In this document: piece after piece, positions 1 through 10,255 of the stretch
Position numbering within the stretch: the stretch's first letter is position 1
How the letters are laid out: every line of letters starts with the position of its first letter
Assembly (NCBI GenBank): GCA_022376925.1
Contig: JAIOJX010000026.1
Coordinates: 253,701,330 to 253,765,329 of the forward strand
From: Tragulus kanchil
Lineage: Eukaryota; Chordata; Mammalia; Artiodactyla; Tragulidae
Length of the DNA stretch: 64,000 bases
Reading direction: 5' to 3'
Position numbers and translations under genes: made by a program
The notes under the pieces: generated by a model
Told to the model about the DNA's origin: nothing
The model's database searches: none
What the model saw: only the letters and a program-made list of their open reading frames with translations

Positions 1-571
1 CACATTTCAAAGGTCAGACGCAGAAACAAGTGGTAACTACATGCTATGTGGAAATTCTCAATGACTTGAATTTTCCCTGCAATTTTTAAACATTAAAAAT
101 AGCATAATTTTCTAGGTTTTCTTTTCACTTTATCTTGATAACTAAAGGACTGCATGTTCATGTGGGGAGCAAGAGAAACTGGAAGGCTGAAAAATACATG
201 TAAAGAGAATCATGAAAAGTAAGTCAGTCACAATTCCATCTACCAACAGAGGAAAACACTGGTTAATATTTTGGCATATTTCCTTTCAGTCTCTTCTTTA
301 ATGCATTTTTGAGGCTGTATTGTATGCATAATGAATAAATGTAAATAGAATTTCCCCAGTTTACATTCCATTGCTTTGTACATCCATATGCTTAAATAAA
401 TAAAGTAGAGTCAAAATATTTTTCTATTTATTACAGTGCTACTATGTTTACAAGTTTTGTTGTGGCTGCTATTTAATAAGTGATAAATAACAATAGTTAC
501 ATTGTTTCCTTATTTTAATACAGTATTTAATTTGCTCCATTTAATGTTTTCACCTTGTCCTAACTTCAGGA
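1..571. other. Unique intronic-looking DNA, no gene seen
   Basis: AT-rich single-copy sequence with no long open frame, no recognised repeat and no splice-flanked exon. It lies downstream of the exon-1 donor of the minus-strand gene at 8.6 kb, so it is inferred to be intron 1 of that gene. Confidence 0.5.
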
Positions 572-2919
572 AAAGCTTATTTTTCCTTCCCTCATGGTAT
601 GGCTATCCTACTTTAAAATTTACCAAGCTTTTAGAATGTATTAAGCAAAGCATTGTCTACAGATGCAAGTCTAAAAACAAACACCCACTGAACACCTACA
701 GATGTTCAACGAGAAAAAAATGTTTATTTTTCTGAGAAAGGCAAAGATGGCACCTTTGAAAACTAAATATACAAACAAGACAAAAGAAAGTATTCAGGAA
801 ATCATCACGCGTGTACTAATAATCTGTCCATTTTTGAATAAAGTATAAGGGCATTTTTCATCAATAAGAGTAACTGATGCTCTTTTATTTCCTTCTCCAA
901 TTATATATTTGCAATAAATTAAGAACAGAGAATTGAAAGGCTTTCTTTCCCAAAGAGAAGGCAAACTCTACTATCAAAAGCATAATCCAGGAACACTGTC
1001 TTACGATGGGATGCTCTTTTCTACCTCTTTTGGATTTTTTCTTTTTTAAAATGAGGTTGAGAGTCTTATTTTCAAGCTCCAGATTCTTACCCTTTTGGAG
1101 GCTGTCCCCACTTTCTAAACAAAGTCCATTCTTAGAGGCTGTGTCAAGGTCTCCCAGGACCACACAGAGCCTTCCAGGACCACCCGCTGTTGCTTGCTCA
1201 GTAGGGACATTAATAATAATAACACCTTAGAAGGATTAAAAACAACAGCCCTGTGGAGTGGGCACTATTATCTTTATTTAACAGAAACTGAGGCTTTGAG
1301 AGTGAAAAAGCATGCAAGCCGCAGAGTGAGAACTTAAGCCGGGGTCTTTCAAGGAGGTCGAGTGATGGTTAAAGAAGTTAAGATGAGAAATCCGCATGAC
1401 CAGGGCTCAAAGAATGGGCTAAGAGGCAAGAGTCTAGGAGGGAAACATGGAAAAAATATTGTTTATAATTATGATGCCTCTTATACCTTGTTTACAAAGT
1501 GAGTTGGGTTCCCCAGGGTTGTTGGACTTAGCAAATAAAAACACACAGTACTATGCAATATTTGGGATGAACTTACACTAAAATATTAGTTGTTGGTTAT
1601 CTGAAATCCCAGAGTCCCTTGGTGTCTTGTATGCTATCTGACAACCCTATGTTTGTTGTCACAGGCCTTTATGACACAGACAAAAAACACTAATAAATTA
1701 CAGGGCTAGAATCCCCAAAGCTGCACATCCGGGATGCTCTGTTAAGCTTTCTTTCCTTTTTCCCTCATGGTATGGCTATCCTACTTTAAAATTTACCAAG
1801 CTTTTAGAATGTATTAAGCAAAGCATTGTCTACAGATGCAAGTCTAAAAACAAACACCCACTGAACACCTACAGATGTTCAACGAGAAAAAAATGTTTAT
1901 TTTTCTGAGAAAGGCAAAGATGGCACCTTTGAAAACTAAATATACAAACAAGACAAAAGAAAGTATTCAGGAAATCATCACGCGTGTACTAATAATCTGT
2001 CCATTTTTGAATAAAGTATAAGGGCATTTTTCATCAATAAGAGTAACTGATGCTCTTTTATTTCCTTCTCCAATTATATATTTGCAATAAATTAAGAACA
2101 GAGAATTGAAAGGCTTTCTTTCCGCAAAGAGAAGGCAAACTCTACTATCAAAAGCATAATCCAGGAACACTGTCTTACGATGGGATGCTCTTTTCTACCT
2201 CTTTTTGGATTTTTTTTCTTTTTTAAAATGAGGTTGAGAGTCTTATTTTCAAGCTCCAGATTCTTACCCTTTTGGAGGCTGTCCCCACTTTCTAAACAAA
2301 GTCCATTCTTAGAGGCTGTGTCAAGGTCTCCCAGGACCACACAGAGCCTTCCAGGACCACCCGCTGTTGCTTGCTCAGTAGGGACATTAATAATAATAAC
2401 ACCTTAGAAGGATTAAAAACAACAGCCCTGTGGAGTGGGCACTATTATCTTTATTTAACAGAAACTGAGGCTTTGAGAGTGAAAAAGCATGCAAGCCGCA
2501 GAGTGAGAACTTAAGCCGGGGTCTTTCAAGGAGGTCGAGTGATGGTTAAAGAAGTTAAGATGAGAAATCCGCATGACCAGGGCTCAAAGAATGGGCTAAG
2601 AGGCAAGAGTCTAGGAGGGAAACATGGAAAAAATATTGTTTATAATTATGATGCCTCTTATACCTTGTTTACAAAGTGAGTTGGGTTCCCCAGGGTTGTT
2701 GGACTTAGCAAATAAAAACACACAGTACTATGCAATATTTGGGATGAACTTACACTAAAATATTAGTTGTTGGTTATCTGAAATCCCAGAGTCCCTTGGT
2801 GTCTTGTATGCTATCTGACAACCCTATGTTTGTTGTCACAGGCCTTTATGACACAGACAAAAAACACTAATAAATTACAGGGCTAGAATCCCCAAAGCTG
2901 CACATCCGGGATGCTCTGT
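572..2919 (+). repeat. Tandem duplication 1, period about 1,175 bp
   Basis: Copy A runs from about 588 to 1742 and copy B from about 1761 to 2919. They differ mainly in homopolymer length, for example six versus eight T near 1035 and 2212. A short pyrimidine-rich filler (about 1743-1760) separates them, and AAGCTT occurs both at the left edge of A (574-579) and in the filler. The flanking sequence after 2919 continues naturally from copy B, so one copy is surplus. Probable assembly duplication. Confidence 0.95.
1190..1350 (-). repeat. MIR SINE fragment (also at 2388-2530)
   Basis: The core GAAACTGAGGCTTTGAGAG, with a preceding ATTATC-TTTATTTAACAG stretch and a following degraded loss-of-homology tail, is the reverse of the conserved MIR CCTCAGTTTCCTCATCTGTAAA segment. 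The second copy comes from tandem duplication 1 and is not a separate insertion. Confidence 0.6.
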
Positions 2920-3612
2920 GTGCCACATGTGTCTGGGAGGCCAAGGAGAGGGACGTGTAGTGGGGCGTCATCTGTTCCTGAAGAGTTTCCTTCTCTTTTT
3001 CCTGGTAGCAGACAGAGCTCTTCAACTCCAGAGACCAAGCTTTCACCAGCCAGGCCGTTTAAATTCACGGCCTCAAAATTCCTGACCTTTTCCTACTTTA
3101 TATGGCAGTCATGAAGATTAAATATAGCTGAGGTTGGGAAGGGATATCATATATATATCTTTAAATATTTATTGGCAAAGTGCTTTGGAAACATATTCTC
3201 AGACACTTGGACAAGGCAGAGTCTCCCCCCAATTCCTCCAAGAAAGGGCTGGAAAAGTATTACCAATATATGGAGAGTCCAGTTGACAGCAGTCTCTAAA
3301 AGGAAGGAAAGAACAAAAACAAGAAATGTGTTCAAAACCTGATGCAAATTACGGAAAATGTAGTGAGATGCCAAAAGGGATGCCTAGAGGAAAAACTGGA
3401 TGATCACTGATGTCGAGTGCCATGCTTTTCAAATGGCTATGGATATATATTTCAAACATTACCTTGATGCATAAACACTACTGAATCACAAACACACTGA
3501 AACAGCCGGGTACAAAACAGAACAAGACCTTTTTTCTAGATACCCATTTAACTTTCTGCTAATTTCTCGTAAACTTCCAATCTCTGTGGCTTGAGAAGGT
3601 TTATCTTCTTTT

Positions 3613-3661
<49 letters not shown>

Positions 3662-4927
3662 AAATTTGGACTGGCTTTGATACTGTTCATTTAAACATTT
3701 CTCTGAACAACTTTAATCTTCAAATTTAACAAAACCCAATCTAGTACACATAAATTGCTGTGAACAGAAACTGCCTGAAGAGGATTAATCAACAGCTTTG
3801 TATGTCATCCTCTAACAAGGCCAAACACTGAATCACTGTTGAATTCTTCACGTGCAGCTACACCCAGTTAATCTTCAAGAAAGCAGCAAACTATGTAAAT
3901 CTACTTAAACTGAGCAGATAAGTACTTCACTCATCAAAAGTTAGCAACACTGAACAAGTACAGCTATTGGTTGGCAAGATCATTTGTAAAGAAAAGAAAG
4001 ACACACATACAAATTCTTATGTTCACTCCTTTACCCCAAAGACTCCCTACAAACCACTGGGCAAAAAGAACTGGCTTCATGCCTCCATCTGTAAAAACCA
4101 ATAATAAGACGGAACTGAGTTAACTGCCTCAAGAAAGCCATTCCATAATGGAAGTAAGGAAACATGACGAGGAAAGTAAGAATTGAAAACAAAATGGAAA
4201 TATTTATTTTTTCTCTAATTAAAGGCTTTTCAGCACAAAGCACTTTCTCTATGGAAATACACTAAAATATTTTCACAATTACAGAAGCGGTTTTCAGTTC
4301 GGTTGTGGGAGGGTCCTCATATAATCAGACTAGGTGTGTTTAATATGCCATACCTGAAAGTCACAGTTAATAATAATAGGACATACACGTTGCTCCACTG
4401 AGACTTGAGCCAGCAGTCTTTGCCTAGATACGGCCTCCTGGGTTATCACTCCATGCAAAGCGTCTTTGACCTGAGCCAAGCAGGTGTATTTCTAACAAGC
4501 TCATAGGCCTGTGATGCGGGAAAATCCTGTTTATCCTGGATGATGCCAGAGATCAGGGCTCCCTGACACCCTCCACACACAACATGGGGCAGGAGGGGGA
4601 TGAGAATCACCCACCTCTGTTTTAACTGAAACTGAACGACTCCAATGACTAAAGTTCTAAGAAGAAATCGTACAATCACTCCATAAAGCAATCCTTTGAC
4701 CTCAACGCCAATCCTAAACATCACGGACACACCATCCATGTCATCATTCTCCACCTCCGACTCTGTCCTCACCCTCCCTCCTCACCCACCCCTTCCCCAG
4801 CCCAGAAAGGTGGGGAGCCTCCCTAAAATAGACTTTTTTTGAGACTAGAAGGGTAGTGGGCAGAGATGCGGAGACACTCTCTATGAGTTTTTCACTGAAA
4901 TATGCATGTAATAAGCAGGCTGCTGAG
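2920..4927. other. Unique intronic-looking DNA
   Basis: No exon, SINE or LINE was recognised apart from the AC microsatellite at 3615-3659. Short open frames here (for example minus strand 4446-4772) lack splice context and protein similarity that I can recognise. Inferred intron 1 of the minus-strand gene. Confidence 0.5.
3615..3659. repeat. (AC)n microsatellite
   Basis: An uninterrupted AC run of about 22 units, outside any tandem duplication. It is likely length-polymorphic and could be a useful marker for this intron. Confidence 0.97.
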
Positions 4928-5130
4928 ATGTGGTAGTTTTAAGAGTTGGTCGGCCAGGGTCCAAATCCTGGCTCCGCACTTTGGGTCATACAGATTGAAC
5001 ACAATACTTAATATACGTGTCAGTTTTCTTAACTGCAAAATGAAGATACTACCTGCTTCAAAGGACTGTCAAGATGACTAAATGAGTCAATCCAACGAGC
5101 ACATTGGTAACAGTGATCCACAGGCTCAAT
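4928..5130 (+). repeat. MIR SINE, nearly full length
   Basis: The block follows the MIR consensus in order: a TTAAGAGTTGG head, GGTCCAAATCCTGGCTCCGC (tRNA B-box region), CAGTTTTCTTAACTGCAAAATG, the TACCTGCTTCAAAGGACTGT core, and a TAAATGAGTCAAT...ACAGTGATC tail. It is ancient and diverged. Copy A of duplication 2 starts just after it. Confidence 0.8.
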
Positions 5131-5160
5131 GATGGTTTGCCACTAACATAGATACACATA

Positions 5161-7416
5161 ATACAAATGCGACGCCGGCTCATTTTTTCCCAAAGATGAT
5201 TTTTCAGTATTCCTCACATTCAGTGTTTTCCTCACACAAATTCTCTGAAATCAGCTCCAACAGCTGATTATATATTTCTAGATTAAAATCAAACTGCATT
5301 ATACCCCTAAAATGTACCTATTCTCTCGTCAAAATGAACAAACTAATGTGAACTGAAAGATGCAAGCTTGATACCACCAAATCTTCTAAGAAGCATAATT
5401 AGACTTCCCATGTAGACTACGCCAGGATGAGATCACAGTCACTCACGGTAACCAGGTCCCCGCGCTGGAAGTGTGCTTTCCCAGTGAATGGCTAAATACT
5501 AACAAAAGAAACCTTTGACTCAAATACCACTGGTACCCGGGGTCTTGTGTCTGTATAATGCCTACACATTCATTTCTTTCTTCGCCTATAGAAAAAAGAA
5601 AGTCTGTTTGTTTTTCTGATTCAGTCAGCCCTTTTAGTCTCTGAATCTAAGGAGAGCCCAGTGAAAAGAAGAGCATCTTATCAGCGTGCTCCAGACCAGC
5701 AGGCTGTCCCCTCCACACACAAAACCTCCAGCCCCTCACAGCCAAAGGCCTCGCCCTCAGAGCTTTATCCCCATTTCAGAGCTAACACCCCGCCGGGTTT
5801 TGACAACAAATAAATGAATACACAAGGCCCTTACATAATTAGCCATCTTTTCAGGTAGAGGGAGGTGGGTGGGGGAGGAGAGTTCAGGAGAATATTTATT
5901 GTAAATTGGCTTCGCTTATGAAATTGATGTAATAAGTGTACTGGATCTAAGGGTATTTATTTTAAATGAGGCCACATGAAGAGAGTTCAGAGATTCTGGC
6001 TTCTGAATCTGGACAATTTTAGTATACACTTCAGCCAGGTCACAAATGCAGATTTAAAAAACGGAAAATAAAACCCGAAGGAAGGGCTTGCTTTTCTTAA
6101 GTCAGGTAGAAAGTTCCATTTACTTGGGACAGCAAGGGCACACAGATTGGGTGTGTTTACTGTCTTTTTAAGGGAAAGCTAACAAGTGAAAGACACAAGG
6201 ACACAGAAAACAATACTTTTGGACACTGTCAATGTTTCAGGAAATCAGGGCCACTTTCAGACATACTTGTGCTAATAACGAAAGTTGGGATAGCACACCA
6301 TACAAATGCGACGCCGGCTCATTTTTCCCAAAGATGATTTTTCAGTATTCCTCACATTCAGTGTTTTCCTCACACAATTCTCTGAAATCAGCTCCAACAG
6401 CTGATTATATATTTCTAGATTAAAATCAAACTGCATTATACCCCTAAAATGTACCTATTCTCTCGTCAAAATGAACAAACTAATGTGAACTGAAAGATGC
6501 AAGCTTGATACCACCAAATCTTCTAAGAAGCATAATTAGACTTCCCATGTAGACTACGCCAGGATGAGATCACAGTCACTCACGGTAACCAGGTCCCCGC
6601 GCTGGAAGTGTGCTTTCCCAGTGAATGGCTAAATACTAACAAAAGAAACCTTTGACTCAAATACCACTGGTACCCGGGGTCTTGTGTCTGTATAATGCCT
6701 ACACATTCATTTCTTTCTTCGCCTATAGAAAAAAGAAAGTCTGTTTGTTTTTCTGATTCAGTCAGCCCTTTTAGTCTCTGAATCTAAGGAGAGCCCAGTG
6801 AAAAGAAGAGCATCTTATCAGCGTGCTCCAGACCAGCAGGCTGTCCCCTCCACACACAAAACCTCCAGCCCCTCACAGCCAAAGGCCTCGCCCTCAGAGC
6901 TTTATCCCCATTTCAGAGCTAACACCCCGCCGGGTTTTGACAACAAATAAATGAATACACAAGGCCCTTACATAATTAGCCATCTTTTCAGGTAGAGGGA
7001 GGTGGGTGGGGGAGGAGAGTTCAGGAGAATATTTATTGTAAATTGGCTTCGCTTATGAAATTGATGTAATAAGTGTACTGGATCTAAGGGTATTTATTTT
7101 AAATGAGGCCACATGAAGAGAGTTCAGAGATTCTGGCTTCTGAATCTGGACAATTTTAGTATACACTTCAGCCAGGTCACAAATGCAGATTTAAAAAACG
7201 GAAAATAAAACCCGAAGGAAGGGGCTTGCTTTTCTTAAGTCAGGTAGAAAGTTCCATTTACTTGGGACAGCAAGGGCACACAGATTGGGTGTGTTTACTG
7301 TCTTTTTAAGGGAAAGCTAACAAGTGAAAGACACAAGGACACAGAAAACAATACTTTTGGACACTGTCAATGTTTCAGGAAATCAGGGCCACTTTCAGAC
7401 ATACTTGTGCTAATAA
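5161..7416 (+). repeat. Tandem duplication 2, period 1,139 bp
   Basis: Copy A is 5161-6278 and copy B 6300-7416, separated by a 21-base filler (6279-6299) that matches neither flank. Differences are single-base homopolymer changes (six versus five T near 5186 and 6324, and a GAAGG to GAAGGG change near 7221). No known repeat was recognised inside. Segment 5815-5965 and its copy 6950-7105 are rich in TAATTA and ATTTATT-like motifs and look like conserved non-coding DNA, which is only an impression. Confidence 0.95.
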
Positions 7417-8339
7417 GATACGCCTTCCCTCCGCCGAAATGACTTTGAGGACAAAAAGGACTAAACATAATCAATAACCCTGTGAATGACTTTAGGAAGG
7501 CCACCAGGCATCACTGTCATCTGTCATGATCTTAACAGAGCCATGGTCTGCATGGAAGGATACAGTTTGATTGAATCATTATGGAGATAATAACTTAATT
7601 GATTTGTCTCAGTGGCTAAGGATGCAGACAAGAGATATATTATTAAAGAAGAAAAATATCTGCAATCGTGTTTTTGTTTTCTCAACAAGCATCTTGCCAC
7701 TGACTTCTCGATCAGTTTAACCTTTTCTAAACAGACCTGCACATTTTTTTACATAATTTAAAGCTAGGTTTTGTTATTGCTGCTGGAGAAAGGCTCTGTG
7801 AGATTTATCACAACATGGCTTCAGTAACCTTCTTTTAAAAACAAAGATGAAAAAGAAAACAAAAGGCCATGACTATAAGCTTCCAGCTCCACTCCTTTTC
7901 CTGGCAGGGGATTTTGATCCAACCACTAAAGTGCCTTTGGAGTTCAATCTGTTAAAAAATGTATGAAATGGTATTAAAACAGGAAAAGGCATGTGTATGA
8001 CTCAGGCTTATCCAAGTATCTCTGCAACTAGGATGTCACAGGATTTCCCTGTGCTGCTGGAAACTGAAAACCTTGAGAAAGTGACAGTAAGAAGTTCCTG
8101 TTTCTTTTTCTTTTTTTCTAAATATATAAATGGGAGGGGGAGCGCGCGCGAACACACACACACAGAGACAGACAGACAGACAGACATTGGTCTTCCGGGT
8201 TTCGTACGAATTGGGGAGGCTTTTTGAGGGTCCAAGTGAAGATTGTAGTAGCCCAGTGTTACGACTTATTATCGCACTCTTCCACACACAAAGGGTTCCG
8301 GGGAAAAAAAAAAAACAAACCAAAAAACAAAACCAAACT
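7417..8339. other. Intron sequence next to the CpG island
   Basis: No exon or transposable element was recognised. It ends in simple sequence: a T/C run near 8100, a compound microsatellite at 8139-8187 and a poly-A/CAAA stretch at 8302-8337, before base composition switches sharply to CpG-rich. Confidence 0.5.
8139..8187. repeat. Compound microsatellite GC-AC-AGAC
   Basis: A (GC)n run passes into (AC)n and then into four AGAC units. It lies just inside intron 1, 3' of the CpG island on the gene strand. Confidence 0.9.
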
Positions 8340-8624
8340 TGTTGCAGCGCGGGGCGAAGCCCCCAGCCCGACGCGCTCCAGCTCCGGCCGCGCCGCCGCC
8401 CCTTCCCCTTCCTCCGCGTCCCGCCCGGGCCGGCCGGCGGGGGCGAGGGCATCTCCCCGGCTAAGGTCACCGGCCCGAGCCGTCCCCGCGGGCCGCTTCC
8501 TGCGAAACAAGGTCACCGCCCAGCCCGGTCCCTCCGAGGAGGACAGCGGAGTCTGGCCGAGCGCTGCCGCCTTTTGTAGAGCGGGGCGGCCGGCCTTCGT
8601 GCGGTATCCCCGCCGCCGCCTCAC

Positions 8625-8693
8625 CTGCTTGCGATAGGGCGTCCTGCAGCTGCTGCTGCCCCCGGGGTTGCCGCTGCTGCTGGGGAAGATCAT
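8625..8693 (-). CDS. RBMS1: First coding exon, probable RBMS1 alternative N-terminus
   Basis: The ATG at 8693 has G at -3. It opens 23 codons beginning MIFPSSSGNPGG and ending TPYRKQ, followed at once by a strong splice donor (AAGCAG|GTGAGG, junction 8625|8624), phase 0. The same frame read past the donor gives low-complexity Arg/Pro-rich peptide, so the exon stops there. From memory, RBMS-family first exons end in KQ at phase 0 and join a shared exon starting SLVPAHPM, and an RBMS1 isoform begins MIFPSSSGNPGG; I could not check this. RBMS1 is a two-RRM protein that binds single-stranded DNA and AU-rich RNA, with roles in replication and mRNA stability; its RRMs are encoded by later exons outside the window. 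The CpG-island position and lack of neighbouring genes upstream fit. RBMS2, RBMS3 or an unrelated gene remain alternatives. Confidence 0.5.
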
Positions 8694-8886
8694 CGCGGGC
8701 GGCGGGCGGCGGGCGGCGGGCGCGGGGCAGCCTCGCCGCGAGGGGGAGGGCGCAGGGAGGGGGCCGGCCGGGGCCGCGGCCGCTCCGGGAACTCCCTCTC
8801 GCCGCGCGGCGGCGGCCGGCGGGGGCTGCAGCTCCGGGCTGACTTCTTCGCCGCCCTCGAGCTCCCGGCTCGCCTAAAAGTGCGGC

Positions 8887-8887
<1 letters not shown>

Positions 8888-8920
<33 letters not shown>
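8888..8920. repeat. (CGG)11 trinucleotide tract in the 5' UTR/promoter
   Basis: Eleven uninterrupted CGG units, starting about 195 bases upstream of the ATG on the gene strand (where it reads CCG). It probably lies in the 5' UTR or core promoter. GGC-rich sequence continues on both sides. Confidence 0.95.
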
Positions 8921-9480
8921 GCGGGACTCGGGCAGCTCGGGCGGCCGCCGCCCTGCGTGCCATGGACTGGAGTTCGCGCGCGGAGCTGCCGGCGCCGCGG
9001 ACTCTGTCGGCGGCAGCGAAGGAGCAGCGCCGCCGCGTCCCCACCTACCGCGGCCTCAACCACCGCCCCGAGAGCGCGCCCGCCGGGGGCGGGGAGGCGG
9101 CCGCGCACCGCCTCGCGCCGCGCCCAGGCCCACCCGCGCCTCCCGCCCTCCCGCCCGGCGCCGCGCCCGCCGCGGCCCCCGGGCGCTCCCTCCCGGGCTC
9201 GGGGCCGCGCGGCCGGGGAGCCGCCGGCGCCCCCGCTCCGGTGAAATGGTTGGGTCTGGCTCCCCGCGTGCCGCACATTCCTTGGAGCGGCCACCCCCCT
9301 CCTCTTTTCTTTTCTCCCCTAGGCTCCCGGCCTCAGCACCCGCGGCAGCTTTGCACCCCGGTTCGAAGCCCCTTTTCAGGGCGCCGCGTCGGGGATCACG
9401 CGAACACCTGCGTAGGAAGCCAGCTGGTCCTAGGTCTTCTGTCTTCTGTCATTCTTCCAAACTACCCGCCCCCCAAACCC

Positions 9481-10255
9481 GCTCGCCCCCGTACCGTCCA
9501 CCTTCTCAGAAAAGGTGCGGGCGATCACACCTACTTCAAGGAACAAACCAGCCTTCCACCAAACCTCAGACCTTAGCGTTCCCGAATTTGCACGCTAAAA
9601 TTTTAGAAGAGAAAATAAGTCTCCACTCCCCACCCCCTCAACGCAAACACGCGCGGTAAAGTTCGTACTTGATTCCTATGCCAGAGTTTTGCAAGCTTAC
9701 CTTCGAGACGCCAAAATCAAATAGCGAAAATCATTTCAAGCCATCAGTTTAGTAAGCCTTCTCGAAAATTGGAAGAATGCGATCCTTCTATATGTTAATT
9801 TTTAGGTGCGACACAAATGTGTTCCACTGAAGGGACACAGAAACTGCAAAACAGGGACAAAGGGAGGAGGTAGTTTCCTTTGTTTTTCAATTGAAATTAT
9901 TTAAGGCCTTCCAAATGCCCCCACTGATTTTTTTTTTTTTTCCTGATCACCTTTGCAATCGTTAGCCTATCAAGCCTAGAACCTGAGCAATGCAGACGGC
10001 TTCTAGAGCAAGCCCCACAGGCTGAGCCCGCGGTCTCTGGATGGGCCACTGGGAAAGTAGGCCTGTTCAAGTGGTCAATCTTACGGGGTTCTTTCTTGGC
10101 CTCTGGCCTTTAACGCCTTCCTGGAAAGGACCATCTGCCATGATAATGAAAAATCCTAACTCCAACTTCACTGAGAAGTGAGAGCACTCCCCTTCTGTAA
10201 GGGAACCAGTGTCCCCTATGGAAATCGACTCTTCTAGCAAAGCTGTGGTCATTCA
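9481..10255. other. 5' flank of the promoter, no gene seen
   Basis: Composition falls from CpG-rich to ordinary. There is a poly-T run near 9930-9942. No recognised repeat or exon. Proximal regulatory elements are likely but none can be named. Confidence 0.45.

Larger units (their letters stand above)
8340..9480 (-). promoter_or_regulatory. RBMS1: CpG-island promoter of the minus-strand gene
   Basis: About 1.1 kb of very GC-rich, CpG-dense DNA sits in an otherwise AT-rich window. It contains GC boxes (for example GGGGGCGGGG at about 9085-9094 and CCGCCCC at 9063-9069), a (CGG)11 tract and NotI-type GCGGCCGC sites. No TATA box is evident, so dispersed start sites are likely. The island covers the first coding exon at 8,625-8,693 and extends upstream of its ATG, as expected for a housekeeping-type promoter firing leftwards. 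A divergent plus-strand transcript is possible but no exon supports it. The symbol follows from the exon identification. Confidence 0.85.

Noticed and set aside
574..1749. AAGCTT (HindIII site) at the left edge and at the junction of duplication 1, suggesting proximity-ligation joining
   Set aside because: It is not repeated at other junctions (for example 6300, 11408, 26936), so it is probably chance.
8467..9659. Long GC-rich open frames on both strands across the CpG island (up to 275 codons), including a plus-strand frame starting MDWSSRAELPAP
   Set aside because: Stop codons are rare in such composition; the peptides are Arg/Pro/Ala/Gly-rich, overlap in several frames and on both strands, and lack splice or homology support. 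Only the 23-codon exon at 8625-8693 has a convincing start and donor.
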